DNA of 64,000 bases from Duganella sp. CF402 (GTDB lineage: Bacteria > Pseudomonadota > Gammaproteobacteria > Burkholderiales > Burkholderiaceae_D). How positions within the stretch are numbered: position 1 is the stretch's first letter; each line of letters starts with the position of its first letter. Shown piece by piece: positions 7,756 through 15,216 of the stretch. The position numbers and the translations under genes are program-made. The stretch is from NCBI RefSeq assembly GCF_900109645.1, contig NZ_FOBG01000006.1:1-64000 (forward strand), read 5' to 3'. The notes beneath the pieces were generated by a model. The model was given only the letters and a program-made list of their open reading frames with translations. It was not told the origin of the DNA and did no database searches.

Positions 7756-9020
7756 TATTTACTCGCTCTCCACATCACGAACATCAATGCCAGCAGGGGC
7801 AGGTTTTTACTCAGGGGACCGAACGGATGCAGCCAGAAGTGCGGCAGGCAGATGCTCATCGCCAGCGTGTAGACGGCGACCAGCCCCAGTTGCAACGCCC
7901 ACAGCCAGCGGCGCGGCCGCAGCAACAGCAGCAGGCCTAGCGCGGCATCAGTCAGGCTGGCCGCCAACAACACGGCCTCCTGTGCTGCGGCCGGAACACC
8001 ACATGCCGCAAGCCACGCACGGCTTTCCGCATGCGGCCAGCCGAACCAGGAGACGGCGGCCGTCCATAGCCACAGCGCCGCCAACGCCAGCGTAATCGCC
8101 GTCGCGGCCCAATCCCAGACAGCGCTGATGCGTTGTGCCGGCCGGGTGAAATGCGCCGGGTCGCGGAGTGGACGGTCCAGCAGCGCAGCGGTTGCGCTGG
8201 CGTCTGCGGTATTGCTGCCATCTGCACTTTGTTCCAGCATCAGCAGCGACTCCGGGGTCAAGGCGCTGGACGGGATCAACGCGGCGATGCGCGCGATCAC
8301 GCGGGCAACCGGCATCGGCAAATCCAGCACCATTCCCGGCGCCGCCTTCATGCCAATGCGCAGGTCGCCCAGATAACCCGCCATCGTGGTGGCGCGCGGA
8401 CCAACCACCGCCAGCTCGCGCGGACCGGCGGTGCCGGCCGTCACCAGCCTGACGATCACGGCGACCAGGTCATCGACGTGGATGGGTTGCACCTTGGCGC
8501 CGTGCGCCATCGGCATCATCAGGGCGGGCAGCGTGGCCAGCATGCGGAACATAACGCTGCTGGCGCCATCTTCGCCATAGACCAGCGATGGACGGATGAT
8601 GGTCGAGTCCAGATCACGTGCCAGCAGGTCCACTTCCGCCGCGCCCTTGCTGCGCCAGTAGCCGGTCGCGGCGTCCGGATGACTGCCCAGCGCGGAGACC
8701 TGCACCACGCGGCGCACGCCCAGCCGCTCGCAAGCAGCAAACAAGGCGACGGGTGCGGCACGATGCAAACGGTCGAAATCCCCCGTACTGGCTTCGCGAA
8801 TGATGCCGACACAATTGACCACCGCATCAACGCCTTGCAGCAGCGGCAGCCAGTCCTGCTCGCTAGTCAAGGAGCCGAAGTCCGCCTCGATCCAGTGCTG
8901 CGGCAGCTCATCGGCAGGACGGCGGCGGCTCAAGCCGATGACGGTGCAGCCGGCGCCGCGCAAGGCGTGCGTTGCGTGATTGCCGATCAAACCAGTAGCG
9001 CCAAGTATCAGAACTTTCAT
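7755..9020 (-). CDS. NAD(P)-binding SDR/epimerase-like protein fused to a DoxX-like membrane domain
   Basis: 421 residues in two parts. Residues 1-220 are an atypical SDR (NmrA/epimerase-like): GATGLIGNHATHAL is the dinucleotide-binding loop, and FGSLTSEQDW and NCVGIIREAS follow at the usual spacing. Residues about 295-420 hold four hydrophobic helices of DoxX-like type. The substrate is unknown; a membrane-associated quinone- or NAD(P)H-linked role is plausible. The open frame extends 22 codons further upstream, but the ATG at 9020 has GGAGG and starts exactly at the Rossmann fold, so it is chosen. Its 5' region contains the second ATTTCTGT palindrome, suggesting direct control by the neighbouring regulator. 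Confidence 0.85.
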   Translation of the reverse strand: MKVLILGATGLIGNHATHALRGAGCTVIGLSRRRPADELPQHWIEADFGSLTSEQDWLPLLQGVDAVVNCVGIIREASTGDFDRLHRAAPVALFAACERLGVRRVVQVSALGSHPDAATGYWRSKGAAEVDLLARDLDSTIIRPSLVYGEDGASSVMFRMLATLPALMMPMAHGAKVQPIHVDDLVAVIVRLVTAGTAGPRELAVVGPRATTMAGYLGDLRIGMKAAPGMVLDLPMPVARVIARIAALIPSSALTPESLLMLEQSADGSNTADASATAALLDRPLRDPAHFTRPAQRISAVWDWAATAITLALAALWLWTAAVSWFGWPHAESRAWLAACGVPAAAQEAVLLAASLTDAALGLLLLLRPRRWLWALQLGLVAVYTLAMSICLPHFWLHPFGPLSKNLPLLALMFVMWRASK

Positions 9021-9036
9021 ACCGCCTCCGCCTGTA

Positions 9037-9056
9037 ATTTCTGTAAAAACAGAAAT
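9037..9056. promoter_or_regulatory. Palindromic operator 2 of the GbsR/MarR-type regulator
   Basis: ATTTCTGT-AAAA-ACAGAAAT, a perfect inverted repeat with 8-bp arms, between the regulator's stop and the SDR-DoxX start. Its arms are identical to those of the operator upstream of the regulator (9612-9631). Two identical 8-bp-arm palindromes of the same spacing flanking one regulator gene are very unlikely by chance. Confidence 0.8.
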
Positions 9057-9072
9057 GATTGATGAAATTTTT

Positions 9073-9600
9073 TTAGTCGCTGCCAAGCAAGCGAGCCACC
9101 TTGCCGCCCATTTTCAGGAAACGCTGCATGGTGGCTGGTGGCAGGTGCTTGTAATCGTCATAGGTAGCCGTGAGCATTTCAAGGAAATCCAGCACCTGTT
9201 CCATCTTGACCTTGGTGGCCTGTTCCAGTTGACGATCGCTCTCCGCCTCCACTGCACAGGCGCGCAGCACCGTCAGGGTAGGGTCAATCTCGCGCTTCTT
9301 GCGTTCTTCGACAATGACGCGAAAGATTTCCCACACGTCCTGCAAGGCAAGGAAGTGATCGCGCCGATCACCGGCCACGTGGGTCACGCGCACCAGCCCC
9401 CAGCTTTGCAGCTCTTTCAAGCTGTTGCTGACGTTTGAGCGCGCCACATTCAAGGCCTCGACGATTTCCTCGGCGTTCAGCGGCTGGTTAGCCAGGAATA
9501 GCAGCGCATGAATCTGCGCCACAGTGCGATTGACGCCCCAGCGAGCCCCCATTTCCCCCCAGTGCAGGATGTACTTCTGAGTAGTCGGCGTGAGGTTCAT
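9073..9600 (-). CDS. GbsR/MarR family transcriptional regulator
   Basis: 175-residue winged-helix regulator. The helix-turn-helix is around residues 38-70 (NAEEIVEALNVARSNVSNSL), followed by a wing with VRVTHVAGDRRDHF and a helical C-terminal dimerisation region. This fits the GbsR-type branch of the MarR superfamily. It is first in an operon with the SDR-DoxX and DUF2269 genes. A good sigma-70 promoter lies directly upstream, and a palindrome covers its start region, which predicts autorepression. The inducer is unknown. The ATG at 9600 is the family start. Confidence 0.9.
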   Translation of the reverse strand: MNLTPTTQKYILHWGEMGARWGVNRTVAQIHALLFLANQPLNAEEIVEALNVARSNVSNSLKELQSWGLVRVTHVAGDRRDHFLALQDVWEIFRVIVEERKKREIDPTLTVLRACAVEAESDRQLEQATKVKMEQVLDFLEMLTATYDDYKHLPPATMQRFLKMGGKVARLLGSD

Positions 9601-9611
9601 GGATTTCTCTA

Positions 9612-9631
9612 ATTTCTGTCAATACAGAAAT
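9612..9631. promoter_or_regulatory. Palindromic operator 1 of the GbsR/MarR-type regulator
   Basis: ATTTCTGT-CAAT-ACAGAAAT, a perfect 8-bp-arm palindrome. It overlaps the last two bases of the predicted -10 box and covers the expected transcription start of the regulator gene, which is the geometry of an autorepression site. The same arms occur at 9037-9056. Confidence 0.82.
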
Positions 9632-9658
9632 AATAGGCCGCCTTTTGGCTGGAGTCAA
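9630..9658 (-). promoter_or_regulatory. Sigma-70 promoter of the GbsR/MarR regulator operon
   Basis: Minus-strand TTGACT (9658-9653), 17-bp spacer, TATTAT (9635-9630); both hexamers are 5 of 6 to consensus. The -35 element overlaps the yoeB stop codon, so this operon is transcribed from inside the end of the toxin gene. Operator 1 overlaps its downstream edge. Confidence 0.72.
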
Positions 9659-9912
9659 CAGTGGTTACGGCAGGAGATCACCGTAACGCGCGAATCATCT
9701 GCCTGATAAACAAGACGGTTTTTCTTGTCGATGTGGCGGGACCAAAGTCCGGATAAATCGCCTTTCAATGCTTCCGGCTGGCCTATGCCCTCGAAGGGAA
9801 AACGGCTGCAAGCACTGAGAAGCTCGTTGATTTTCTTGAGGGTCTTTTTGTCTTGCTGCTGCCACCAGATATAGTCAAGCCATGCCTCATTTGTGAAGGT
9901 AAGGCTGCACAT
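9655..9912 (-). CDS. yoeB: YoeB-type toxin, ribosome-dependent mRNA interferase
   Basis: 85-residue RelE-superfamily toxin that cleaves mRNA in the ribosomal A site. Features of YoeB are clear: FTNEAWLDYIWWQQQDKKTLKKI at the start, the core PEALKGDLSGLWSRHIDKKNRLVY with the expected catalytic Glu and Arg, and a C terminus CRNHC with the conserved His (E. coli ends CRYHY; the final Tyr is Cys here). It overlaps its antitoxin gene by 26 bp, so translation is probably coupled. The terminal Tyr to Cys change may affect activity, as the last residues belong to the catalytic site in E. coli YoeB. Confidence 0.93.
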   Translation of the reverse strand: MCSLTFTNEAWLDYIWWQQQDKKTLKKINELLSACSRFPFEGIGQPEALKGDLSGLWSRHIDKKNRLVYQADDSRVTVISCRNHC

Positions 9913-10168
9913 GGTCTTCGCCAGCTTCGATCAGCTCATGCTTGGCCACGCGTCCGGCACGCAGGTCCGCCAGCGATGCGGCCAAGTGGGATGCATTATT
10001 GGGGGAGCTCAATAGATAGGCGGTTTCCATCAGGCCGTTATATTCAGCCAACGCAATGATAACCATCGGCTTGCTTTCATCGCGCAGCACCGTCAGTCCA
10101 CCTTCTGCAGCATCATTCAGTACTGCGTTCAAGTTGTTGCCTGTTTCTGCGAAGCGAACGACTTTCAT
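9887..10168 (-). CDS. yefM: YefM-type antitoxin
   Basis: 93-residue Phd/YefM-family antitoxin that would bind YoeB and repress the operon through its N-terminal DNA-binding domain. It starts MKVVRFAETGNNLNAVLNDA, with the typical VIIALAEYNGLMETAYLL segment and a disordered C-terminal toxin-binding tail. GGGGAAAA precedes the ATG at 10168. No TGTACA palindrome, the usual YefM operator core, is evident in the short upstream region, so autoregulation may use another sequence. Confidence 0.93.
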   Translation of the reverse strand: MKVVRFAETGNNLNAVLNDAAEGGLTVLRDESKPMVIIALAEYNGLMETAYLLSSPNNASHLAASLADLRAGRVAKHELIEAGEDHVQPYLHK

Positions 10169-10234
10169 GGCAATTTTCCCCGATGAAGAAGTGAATTTGA
10201 AGTGTAGTTGGTTTCATCGACAACACAAGCGAAC

Positions 10235-11704
10235 TCAATTGAGGGAAATCAAGGCCTGGTCTTCCGGATGAGCCAGGTAATCGCTCAGCCAGGTGTGGAC
10301 GCGGTTGGCCTTGGTGGTGATGGCGGGAGCGAAGCCGCGTTCTTCCAGCAGGGCGATGCCGTTGGTGTCCTGCAGCAGGCCGGGTGTCAGCTGCCAGGCG
10401 CCGCCTTCGCGGCGCACGCACCACGGTTGCAGGCAATCGGACAGCAGCGACGCCAGCACCAGGTGGTGCGAGGCCACCACTACCCGCCCCTGCGCGGCCA
10501 GCGTGTGCAGCACCGCCGCTGCCGCCGATACCGACTCAAGGTAGTTCGTGCCGCGGAAGATTTCGTCGATGATGAAGATGGCCGGACGCTGCGCCGACAA
10601 TGCCAGCAGCTCCTGCCCGCGCCGCAGTTCGGCCATGTAGAAGCTTTCGCCGCTATCCAGCGCGTCTTCGTTTTGCATGCTCGCGTAGACCGGCAGCAGC
10701 GGCGTCACCGCGCGCGCCGCGTAGCAGAAGCCGAAGGCGCGCGCGGTCACCAGGTTCAGGCCCACGGTGCGCAGCAAGGTGCTCTTGCCCACGCCGTTCT
10801 GCCCGGAGATGAAGACGCCCTGCTCCGCCATGCCGAAATCCAGCGCCGCCGCATCGGCCAGCAACGGATGCACTACCTGCTTCAGCTCCACTGCCTCACC
10901 CGCCTCGGCCCAGCAATGTGCGGTACGCGACAGGTGACGCGCCAGTGCCAGGTCAGCATCCAGCGTCGCTACACGCTCAAAGCTGGCGCGCAGGAAGGCG
11001 ATGTTTTCACGCGCCACGTCGCGGCTGCAGAAGTAGTGGCGCACATTCTGCAGGAACAGCCAGTCGCTGTAGTCCGCCACGCCCGGCATGCCGGCCATCA
11101 GCGAGCGGCTCAGGCGGCGATTGAGTTTGCCCGCCTGCGCCGCGTCGTCCCAAGGCAGCAGCGAGTGCACGCGCAGCATCAGCTGGGTGCTGTCGAGGAT
11201 GCGGCCCCATTCCTGCACCGCTTCGTAGCAGCGCACCTGTATCGCACACAGCGTCAGGCACAAGGCCAGCGCCACAATCCACATCGGCATCCAGCCCATG
11301 CCCAGCGCCATACCGGCGGACAGCAGGAAGGCGAGCGGCAACCAAGCCAGCACCGGCAGCCAGCGCGGCGACGATGGCAGAGTCGGACCGTACAAGGTCT
11401 CGCTGATTTCGCGGTCGGCGCGGCGCAGGTCCGTGACGGTGGCCTGCAGTTGCTGGCGGCGCGCATCGTCCGCCATCAAGCCGCGCACGCGGCCGGCGGA
11501 TGCGGACACCTCGTCGGCGGACGCCGCGTACAAGCGCCGGTGCAGTTCCTGCTGGCCGAAGATGCTGGTCTCGCGCGCCAGTTCGGCGCTGTAGGCCGGC
11601 AGCAGCAGGTCGTTCCATGTCTGTTCATCGATCGCGGCATGCGCGCCGGGCAGCATGCGGCGGTAGAGGGCGACGTCACTGGGTACAAAGGGGTAATCGT
11701 TCAT
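10235..11704 (-). CDS. Membrane-anchored MutS-like ATPase
   Basis: 489 residues. The C-terminal half is a MutS domain V ATPase: Walker A GQNGVGKST (301-309), a Q-loop region around SMQNEDALDSGESFYMAEL, Walker B AIFIIDEIFRGTN (375-387), and the switch ASHH. The N-terminal half has helical lever-like segments and a pair of strong hydrophobic helices (about 115-155). There is no mismatch-recognition domain I, so a classical repair role is unlikely. It resembles other TM-containing MutS-family ATPases of unknown function. The frame is open for 40 codons upstream, but the ATG at 11704 gives a plausible start; the extension would run into the CGGAC array. Convergent to nothing; upstream region shared with the exporter operon. 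Confidence 0.78.
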   Translation of the reverse strand: MNDYPFVPSDVALYRRMLPGAHAAIDEQTWNDLLLPAYSAELARETSIFGQQELHRRLYAASADEVSASAGRVRGLMADDARRQQLQATVTDLRRADREISETLYGPTLPSSPRWLPVLAWLPLAFLLSAGMALGMGWMPMWIVALALCLTLCAIQVRCYEAVQEWGRILDSTQLMLRVHSLLPWDDAAQAGKLNRRLSRSLMAGMPGVADYSDWLFLQNVRHYFCSRDVARENIAFLRASFERVATLDADLALARHLSRTAHCWAEAGEAVELKQVVHPLLADAAALDFGMAEQGVFISGQNGVGKSTLLRTVGLNLVTARAFGFCYAARAVTPLLPVYASMQNEDALDSGESFYMAELRRGQELLALSAQRPAIFIIDEIFRGTNYLESVSAAAAVLHTLAAQGRVVVASHHLVLASLLSDCLQPWCVRREGGAWQLTPGLLQDTNGIALLEERGFAPAITTKANRVHTWLSDYLAHPEDQALISLN

Positions 11705-11739
11705 GCACGGCCAGTTGGCGGCGATTGTCAATTTTTCAA

Positions 11740-11801
11740 GTCCGCTCGCCGGACGGTGCGGACACAGCGGACGCTTCGGACGCTTCGGACGCCGAACGGA
11801 C
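11740..11801 (+). promoter_or_regulatory. CGGAC direct-repeat array (putative enhancer of the exporter operon)
   Basis: CGGAC occurs at 11750, 11759, 11768, 11777 and 11786, an exact 9-bp period, and again at 11797. An inverted half-site GTCCG at 11740 forms GTCCG-N5-CGGAC with the first copy. The proximal copy ends 37 bp above the -24 element of the sigma-54 promoter, the usual zone for enhancer-binding proteins. An equivalent array precedes the TldD operon at 41367-41414. Confidence 0.75.
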
Positions 11802-11836
11802 AGCACACATCCCATATAAATCAATCACTTAGCGCG

Positions 11837-11852
11837 TGGCACGCTTTCTGCA
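11837..11852 (+). promoter_or_regulatory. Sigma-54 promoter of the ABC exporter operon
   Basis: TGGCACGCTTTCTGCA matches the sigma-54 consensus TGGCACG-N4-TTGCA in all but one position, with GG and GC exactly 10 bp apart. Transcription would start near 11863, giving a leader of about 24 nt before the ATG at 11887. An activator with an AAA+ domain is required for such promoters; one is encoded at the end of the same gene set. Confidence 0.88.
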
Positions 11853-11886
11853 TAACGTTGCGCATCTACTCACAAACGAGCAATCC

Positions 11887-13155
11887 ATGATCCGCGACAC
11901 CTCATCCCAAGACGCCGTCATCGCGCCACCGAAAGGCCGGGCCACCAAGCGCCGCATCATCATCGCCGCCGGCGTAGTGGCGCTGCTGGCCGCCGGCTGG
12001 TCGCTGGTGCACACCTGGCGCGGCAGCGACCATTCCGTCAACGCCTCGCGCCTGCGCATCGCCGAAGTCGGACGCGGTACCTTGATCCGCGACGCCGCCG
12101 TCAATGGCCGCGTGGTGGCCGCCGTCAGCCCGACGCTGTACGCGCCGTCGCTGGCCACAGTCACGCTGAAAGTCCACGCCGGCGACACGGTCAAGAAAGG
12201 CGACGTGCTCGCCGTGCTGGAATCGCCCGACCTGTCCGATGCGCTCAAGCGCGAACAAGCCGCCTACGCCCAGACCGAGGCCGACGTGGCGCGCCAGCGC
12301 ATCCTCGCACGCAAGCAAAAGCTGCTGGCGCAGCGCGACGCCGACACCGCCGAAATCGACCGCGTCTCGGCCCAGCGTACGCTGGAGCGCTACGACGCCG
12401 TCGCCAACGAAGGCGCGGTCGCCAAGATCGAATACCAGCGCGCCAAGGATGCGGTCAATTCCGCCGTGATCCGCGCCAAGCACGCCACCGAAGCCTCCAC
12501 GCTGGAAAACGACAACGTGGCGCTGGAGCTGGAATCGAAGATCAAGCAGCTGGACCAGCAGCGCAGCACCCTGTCCAACGCCCAGCGCCGCGTCGACGAG
12601 CTGACGGTGCGCGCGCCGGTCGATGGCTTCATCGGCACGCTGTCCGTGGCCGACCGCAGCGTGGTCCCGGCCAATACGCCGCTGATGACGCTGGTCGATC
12701 TGTCGCGCCTTGAGGTGGAACTGGAAGTCCCTGAAACCTATGTCTCCGACATCGGGCTGGGCATGAACGCGGAAGTCAACTACGGCACCGGCACCACCAC
12801 CGGCAAGCTGTCGGCACTGTCGCCGGAAGTGGTGAAGAACCAGGTGCTGGCGCGCGTGCGCTTCAACGGCGAACAGCCGGCCGGCCTGCGCCAGAACCAG
12901 CGCCTCACCGCGCGTTTGCTGATCGATGAGAAACCCAACACGCTGATGGTGCAGCGCGGCCCGTTCGTGGAATCGGAAGGCGGCCGTTATGCCTACGTGG
13001 TCCGCGACGGCGTCGCCATCCGCACCCCGATCAAGCTGGGCGCCACCAGCGTCTCCGCCGTGGAAATCCTCGGCGGCCTGAAACAAGGCGACAAGATTGT
13101 TGTAGCCGGTACTGAAACCTTTGAGAACGCCGAACGCGTCTCGATCAATCAATAA
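11887..13155 (+). CDS. HlyD/MacA-type periplasmic adaptor subunit
   Basis: 422-residue membrane-fusion protein linking an inner-membrane ABC transporter to an outer-membrane channel or to the periplasm. One N-terminal TM (about residues 22-40), then a lipoyl-like half (TLKVHAGDTVKKGDVLAVLESPD), a coiled-coil hairpin (about 115-245), the second lipoyl half (LTVRAPVDGFIGTLSV), and a beta-barrel/MP domain ending VAGTETFENAERVSI. A longer frame from 11836 would be translated through the sigma-54 promoter, so the ATG at 11887 is chosen. First gene of the exporter operon. No TolC-like gene is in the window, so an outer-membrane partner must be elsewhere. Confidence 0.88.
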   Translation: MIRDTSSQDAVIAPPKGRATKRRIIIAAGVVALLAAGWSLVHTWRGSDHSVNASRLRIAEVGRGTLIRDAAVNGRVVAAVSPTLYAPSLATVTLKVHAGDTVKKGDVLAVLESPDLSDALKREQAAYAQTEADVARQRILARKQKLLAQRDADTAEIDRVSAQRTLERYDAVANEGAVAKIEYQRAKDAVNSAVIRAKHATEASTLENDNVALELESKIKQLDQQRSTLSNAQRRVDELTVRAPVDGFIGTLSVADRSVVPANTPLMTLVDLSRLEVELEVPETYVSDIGLGMNAEVNYGTGTTTGKLSALSPEVVKNQVLARVRFNGEQPAGLRQNQRLTARLLIDEKPNTLMVQRGPFVESEGGRYAYVVRDGVAIRTPIKLGATSVSAVEILGGLKQGDKIVVAGTETFENAERVSINQ

Positions 13156-13178
13156 ATAACTTTCTGAAGAGGCCCTCC

Positions 13179-13877
13179 ATGCTGCGCATGAAAAACCTGA
13201 GCAAAGTGTATCGCACCCACATGATCGAGACCCACGCGCTGCGTGGTTTCGAGATCGACGTCAAGCAAGGCGAATTCGTCACCGTCACCGGTCCTTCGGG
13301 TTCCGGCAAAACCAGCTTCCTCAACATCGCCGGCCTGCTGGAAGAATTCACCGACGGCGAGTACGTCCTGGACGGCATCAACGTCAAAGGCATGGACGAC
13401 AACGCCCGCTCGCGCCTGCGCAATGAAAAGCTGGGCTTCATCTTCCAGGGCTTCAACCTGATTCCCGACCTGTCGCTGTTCGACAACGTCGACGTACCGT
13501 TGCGCTATCGCGGCTTCAACGCCGCCGAACGCAAGGAGCGCATCGAGGACGCGCTGTCGAAAGTCGGCCTGGCCTCGCGCATGAAGCACTACCCTGCCGA
13601 GCTGTCGGGCGGCCAGCAACAGCGCGTGGCGATCGCGCGCGCGCTGGCCGGTTCGCCCAAGCTGCTGCTGGCCGATGAACCGACCGGTAACCTCGACACG
13701 CAAATGGCGCGCGGCGTGATGGAGCTGCTGGAAGAGATCAATGCCCAGGGCACCACCATCCTGATGGTGACCCACGATCCCGAACTGGCGGTGCGCACCC
13801 AGCGCAATGTCCACATCATCGACGGCCAGGTGTCGGACCTGGTGCGCAAGTCGCCGTCGCTGTCCAATGTCGCGTAA
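13179..13877 (+). CDS. ABC transporter ATPase (LolD/MacB type)
   Basis: 232-residue nucleotide-binding subunit. Walker A GPSGSGKTS, Q-loop FIFQGFNLIPDLS, signature LSGGQQQRVAIARAL, Walker B LLLADEPTGNLD and the H-loop MVTHDPEL are all intact. The sequence type belongs with LolD/MacB/FtsE ATPases that power FtsX-fold permeases. Preceded by GAAGAGG at good distance and 23 bp behind the adaptor gene; followed at 10 bp by the permease. Confidence 0.93.
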   Translation: MLRMKNLSKVYRTHMIETHALRGFEIDVKQGEFVTVTGPSGSGKTSFLNIAGLLEEFTDGEYVLDGINVKGMDDNARSRLRNEKLGFIFQGFNLIPDLSLFDNVDVPLRYRGFNAAERKERIEDALSKVGLASRMKHYPAELSGGQQQRVAIARALAGSPKLLLADEPTGNLDTQMARGVMELLEEINAQGTTILMVTHDPELAVRTQRNVHIIDGQVSDLVRKSPSLSNVA

Positions 13878-13887
13878 GGAGCGCAGC

Positions 13888-15204
13888 ATGTTCCAATACT
13901 ACTTCCTGCTGGGCGTGCGCAGCCTGCGCCGCAACCCGGCGCTGACCGCGCTGATGGTGCTGACGCTGGCCATCGGCGTGGCGGCCAGCGTCGCCACCCT
14001 GACGATCCTGCACGTGATGTCGGGCGACCCGATTCCGCACAAGAGCGACCGCCTGCTGGTACCGTTGTTCGACAATGGCAGCATCGAAAACTACAAGCCC
14101 GGCGACAAGATCAACGACGACCAGCTGAGCTACCGCGACGCCACCAATATCCTCAACAGCAAGGCCGGAGAACGCCGCACCGCCATCTACGGCATCGGCG
14201 TCGCCATCGAGCCGGAACGCAAGGACATCGGCGCGTTCAACGCGCGCGGCCTGGCGCCGACTGCGGACTTCTTCAATATGTTCGACGCCCCCTTCCTGCA
14301 CGGCCAGGGCTGGACCCCGGCCGACGACAAGACCGGCGCCGATATGGTGGTGTTGAGCCGCAAGCTGGCGGAAAAACTGTACGGCGATGCCGACCCGGTC
14401 GGCAAGCGCATGACGCTGGGCGGCTTCCAGTACCAGATCGTCGGCGTGCTCAATACGTGGAACGTGGTGCCGCGCTTCCACCGCATCATCGGCAACAACG
14501 ACGGCGCCTTCAGCGAAGAGGATGAGCTGTTCATCCCCTTCTCCAGCGCCATCCGCCACGAGTTCTCGCGCAACGGCAGCACCAGCTGCTACGAAGATAT
14601 CGCCCCCGGCTTCCAGGCCTTCCTCGATTCCGAGTGCACCTGGATCCAGGGCTGGATCGAAATCCGCAGCGCGTCCGACCGCGCCGAACTGCAAAGCTTC
14701 CTCGACTCGTACGCGGTCGAACAGCGCAAGCTGGGCCGCCTGAAGCGCGCCGCGCCGAACAAGCTGTATGACGTGCGCGAATGGCTGGACTACATGAAGG
14801 TGGTCGGCAACGACAACAAGCTGTCGGCCTGGCTGGCCTTCGGCTTCCTGGTCCTGTGCCTGGTGAACACCATCGGCCTGCTGCTGGCGAAGTTCTCGGT
14901 ACGCGCGGCGGAAGTCGGCATTCGCCGCGCGCTGGGGGCCTCGCGCCGCGAGATCTTCACCCAGTTCCTGATCGAGACCACCGTAGTGGGCCTGGTCGGC
15001 GGCGTGCTTGGCCTGCTGCTGGCCTTCGGCGCACTGGCCCTGATCGCCATGCAGTCCACCGCGTTGACGCTGGTGGCGCACATGGACTGGGTGATGCTGC
15101 TCACCACCTTCGGGCTGGCCGTGCTGTCCGCCATCCTGGCCGGCCTGCTGCCGACCTGGCGCGCCTGCCAGGTGACGCCGGCCCTGCAACTGAAATCCCA
15201 ATAA
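13888..15204 (+). CDS. FtsX/MacB-type ABC transporter permease (first copy)
   Basis: 438 residues. TM1 at about 20-42 (NPALTALMVLTLAIGVAASVAT), then a large periplasmic MacB-PCD-like domain of about 250 residues, then three C-terminal TMs with the FtsX-type coupling motif RAAEVGIRRALGASRREIF. Such permeases act as mechanotransmitters for periplasmic substrates such as peptides, lipoproteins or toxins. AAGGAG precedes the ATG at 13888; the open frame upstream overlaps the ATPase gene and is not used. It probably pairs with the following permease as a heterodimer. Confidence 0.9.
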   Translation: MFQYYFLLGVRSLRRNPALTALMVLTLAIGVAASVATLTILHVMSGDPIPHKSDRLLVPLFDNGSIENYKPGDKINDDQLSYRDATNILNSKAGERRTAIYGIGVAIEPERKDIGAFNARGLAPTADFFNMFDAPFLHGQGWTPADDKTGADMVVLSRKLAEKLYGDADPVGKRMTLGGFQYQIVGVLNTWNVVPRFHRIIGNNDGAFSEEDELFIPFSSAIRHEFSRNGSTSCYEDIAPGFQAFLDSECTWIQGWIEIRSASDRAELQSFLDSYAVEQRKLGRLKRAAPNKLYDVREWLDYMKVVGNDNKLSAWLAFGFLVLCLVNTIGLLLAKFSVRAAEVGIRRALGASRREIFTQFLIETTVVGLVGGVLGLLLAFGALALIAMQSTALTLVAHMDWVMLLTTFGLAVLSAILAGLLPTWRACQVTPALQLKSQ

Positions 15205-15216
15205 GCGAGCGCCCTC

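Noticed and set aside
11740..11801. CGGAC tract as a CRISPR or microsatellite
   Set aside because: Repeat unit is only 5 conserved bases with a 9-bp period and no spacer diversity; position and a second similar array above a sigma-54 promoter favour a protein-binding role.
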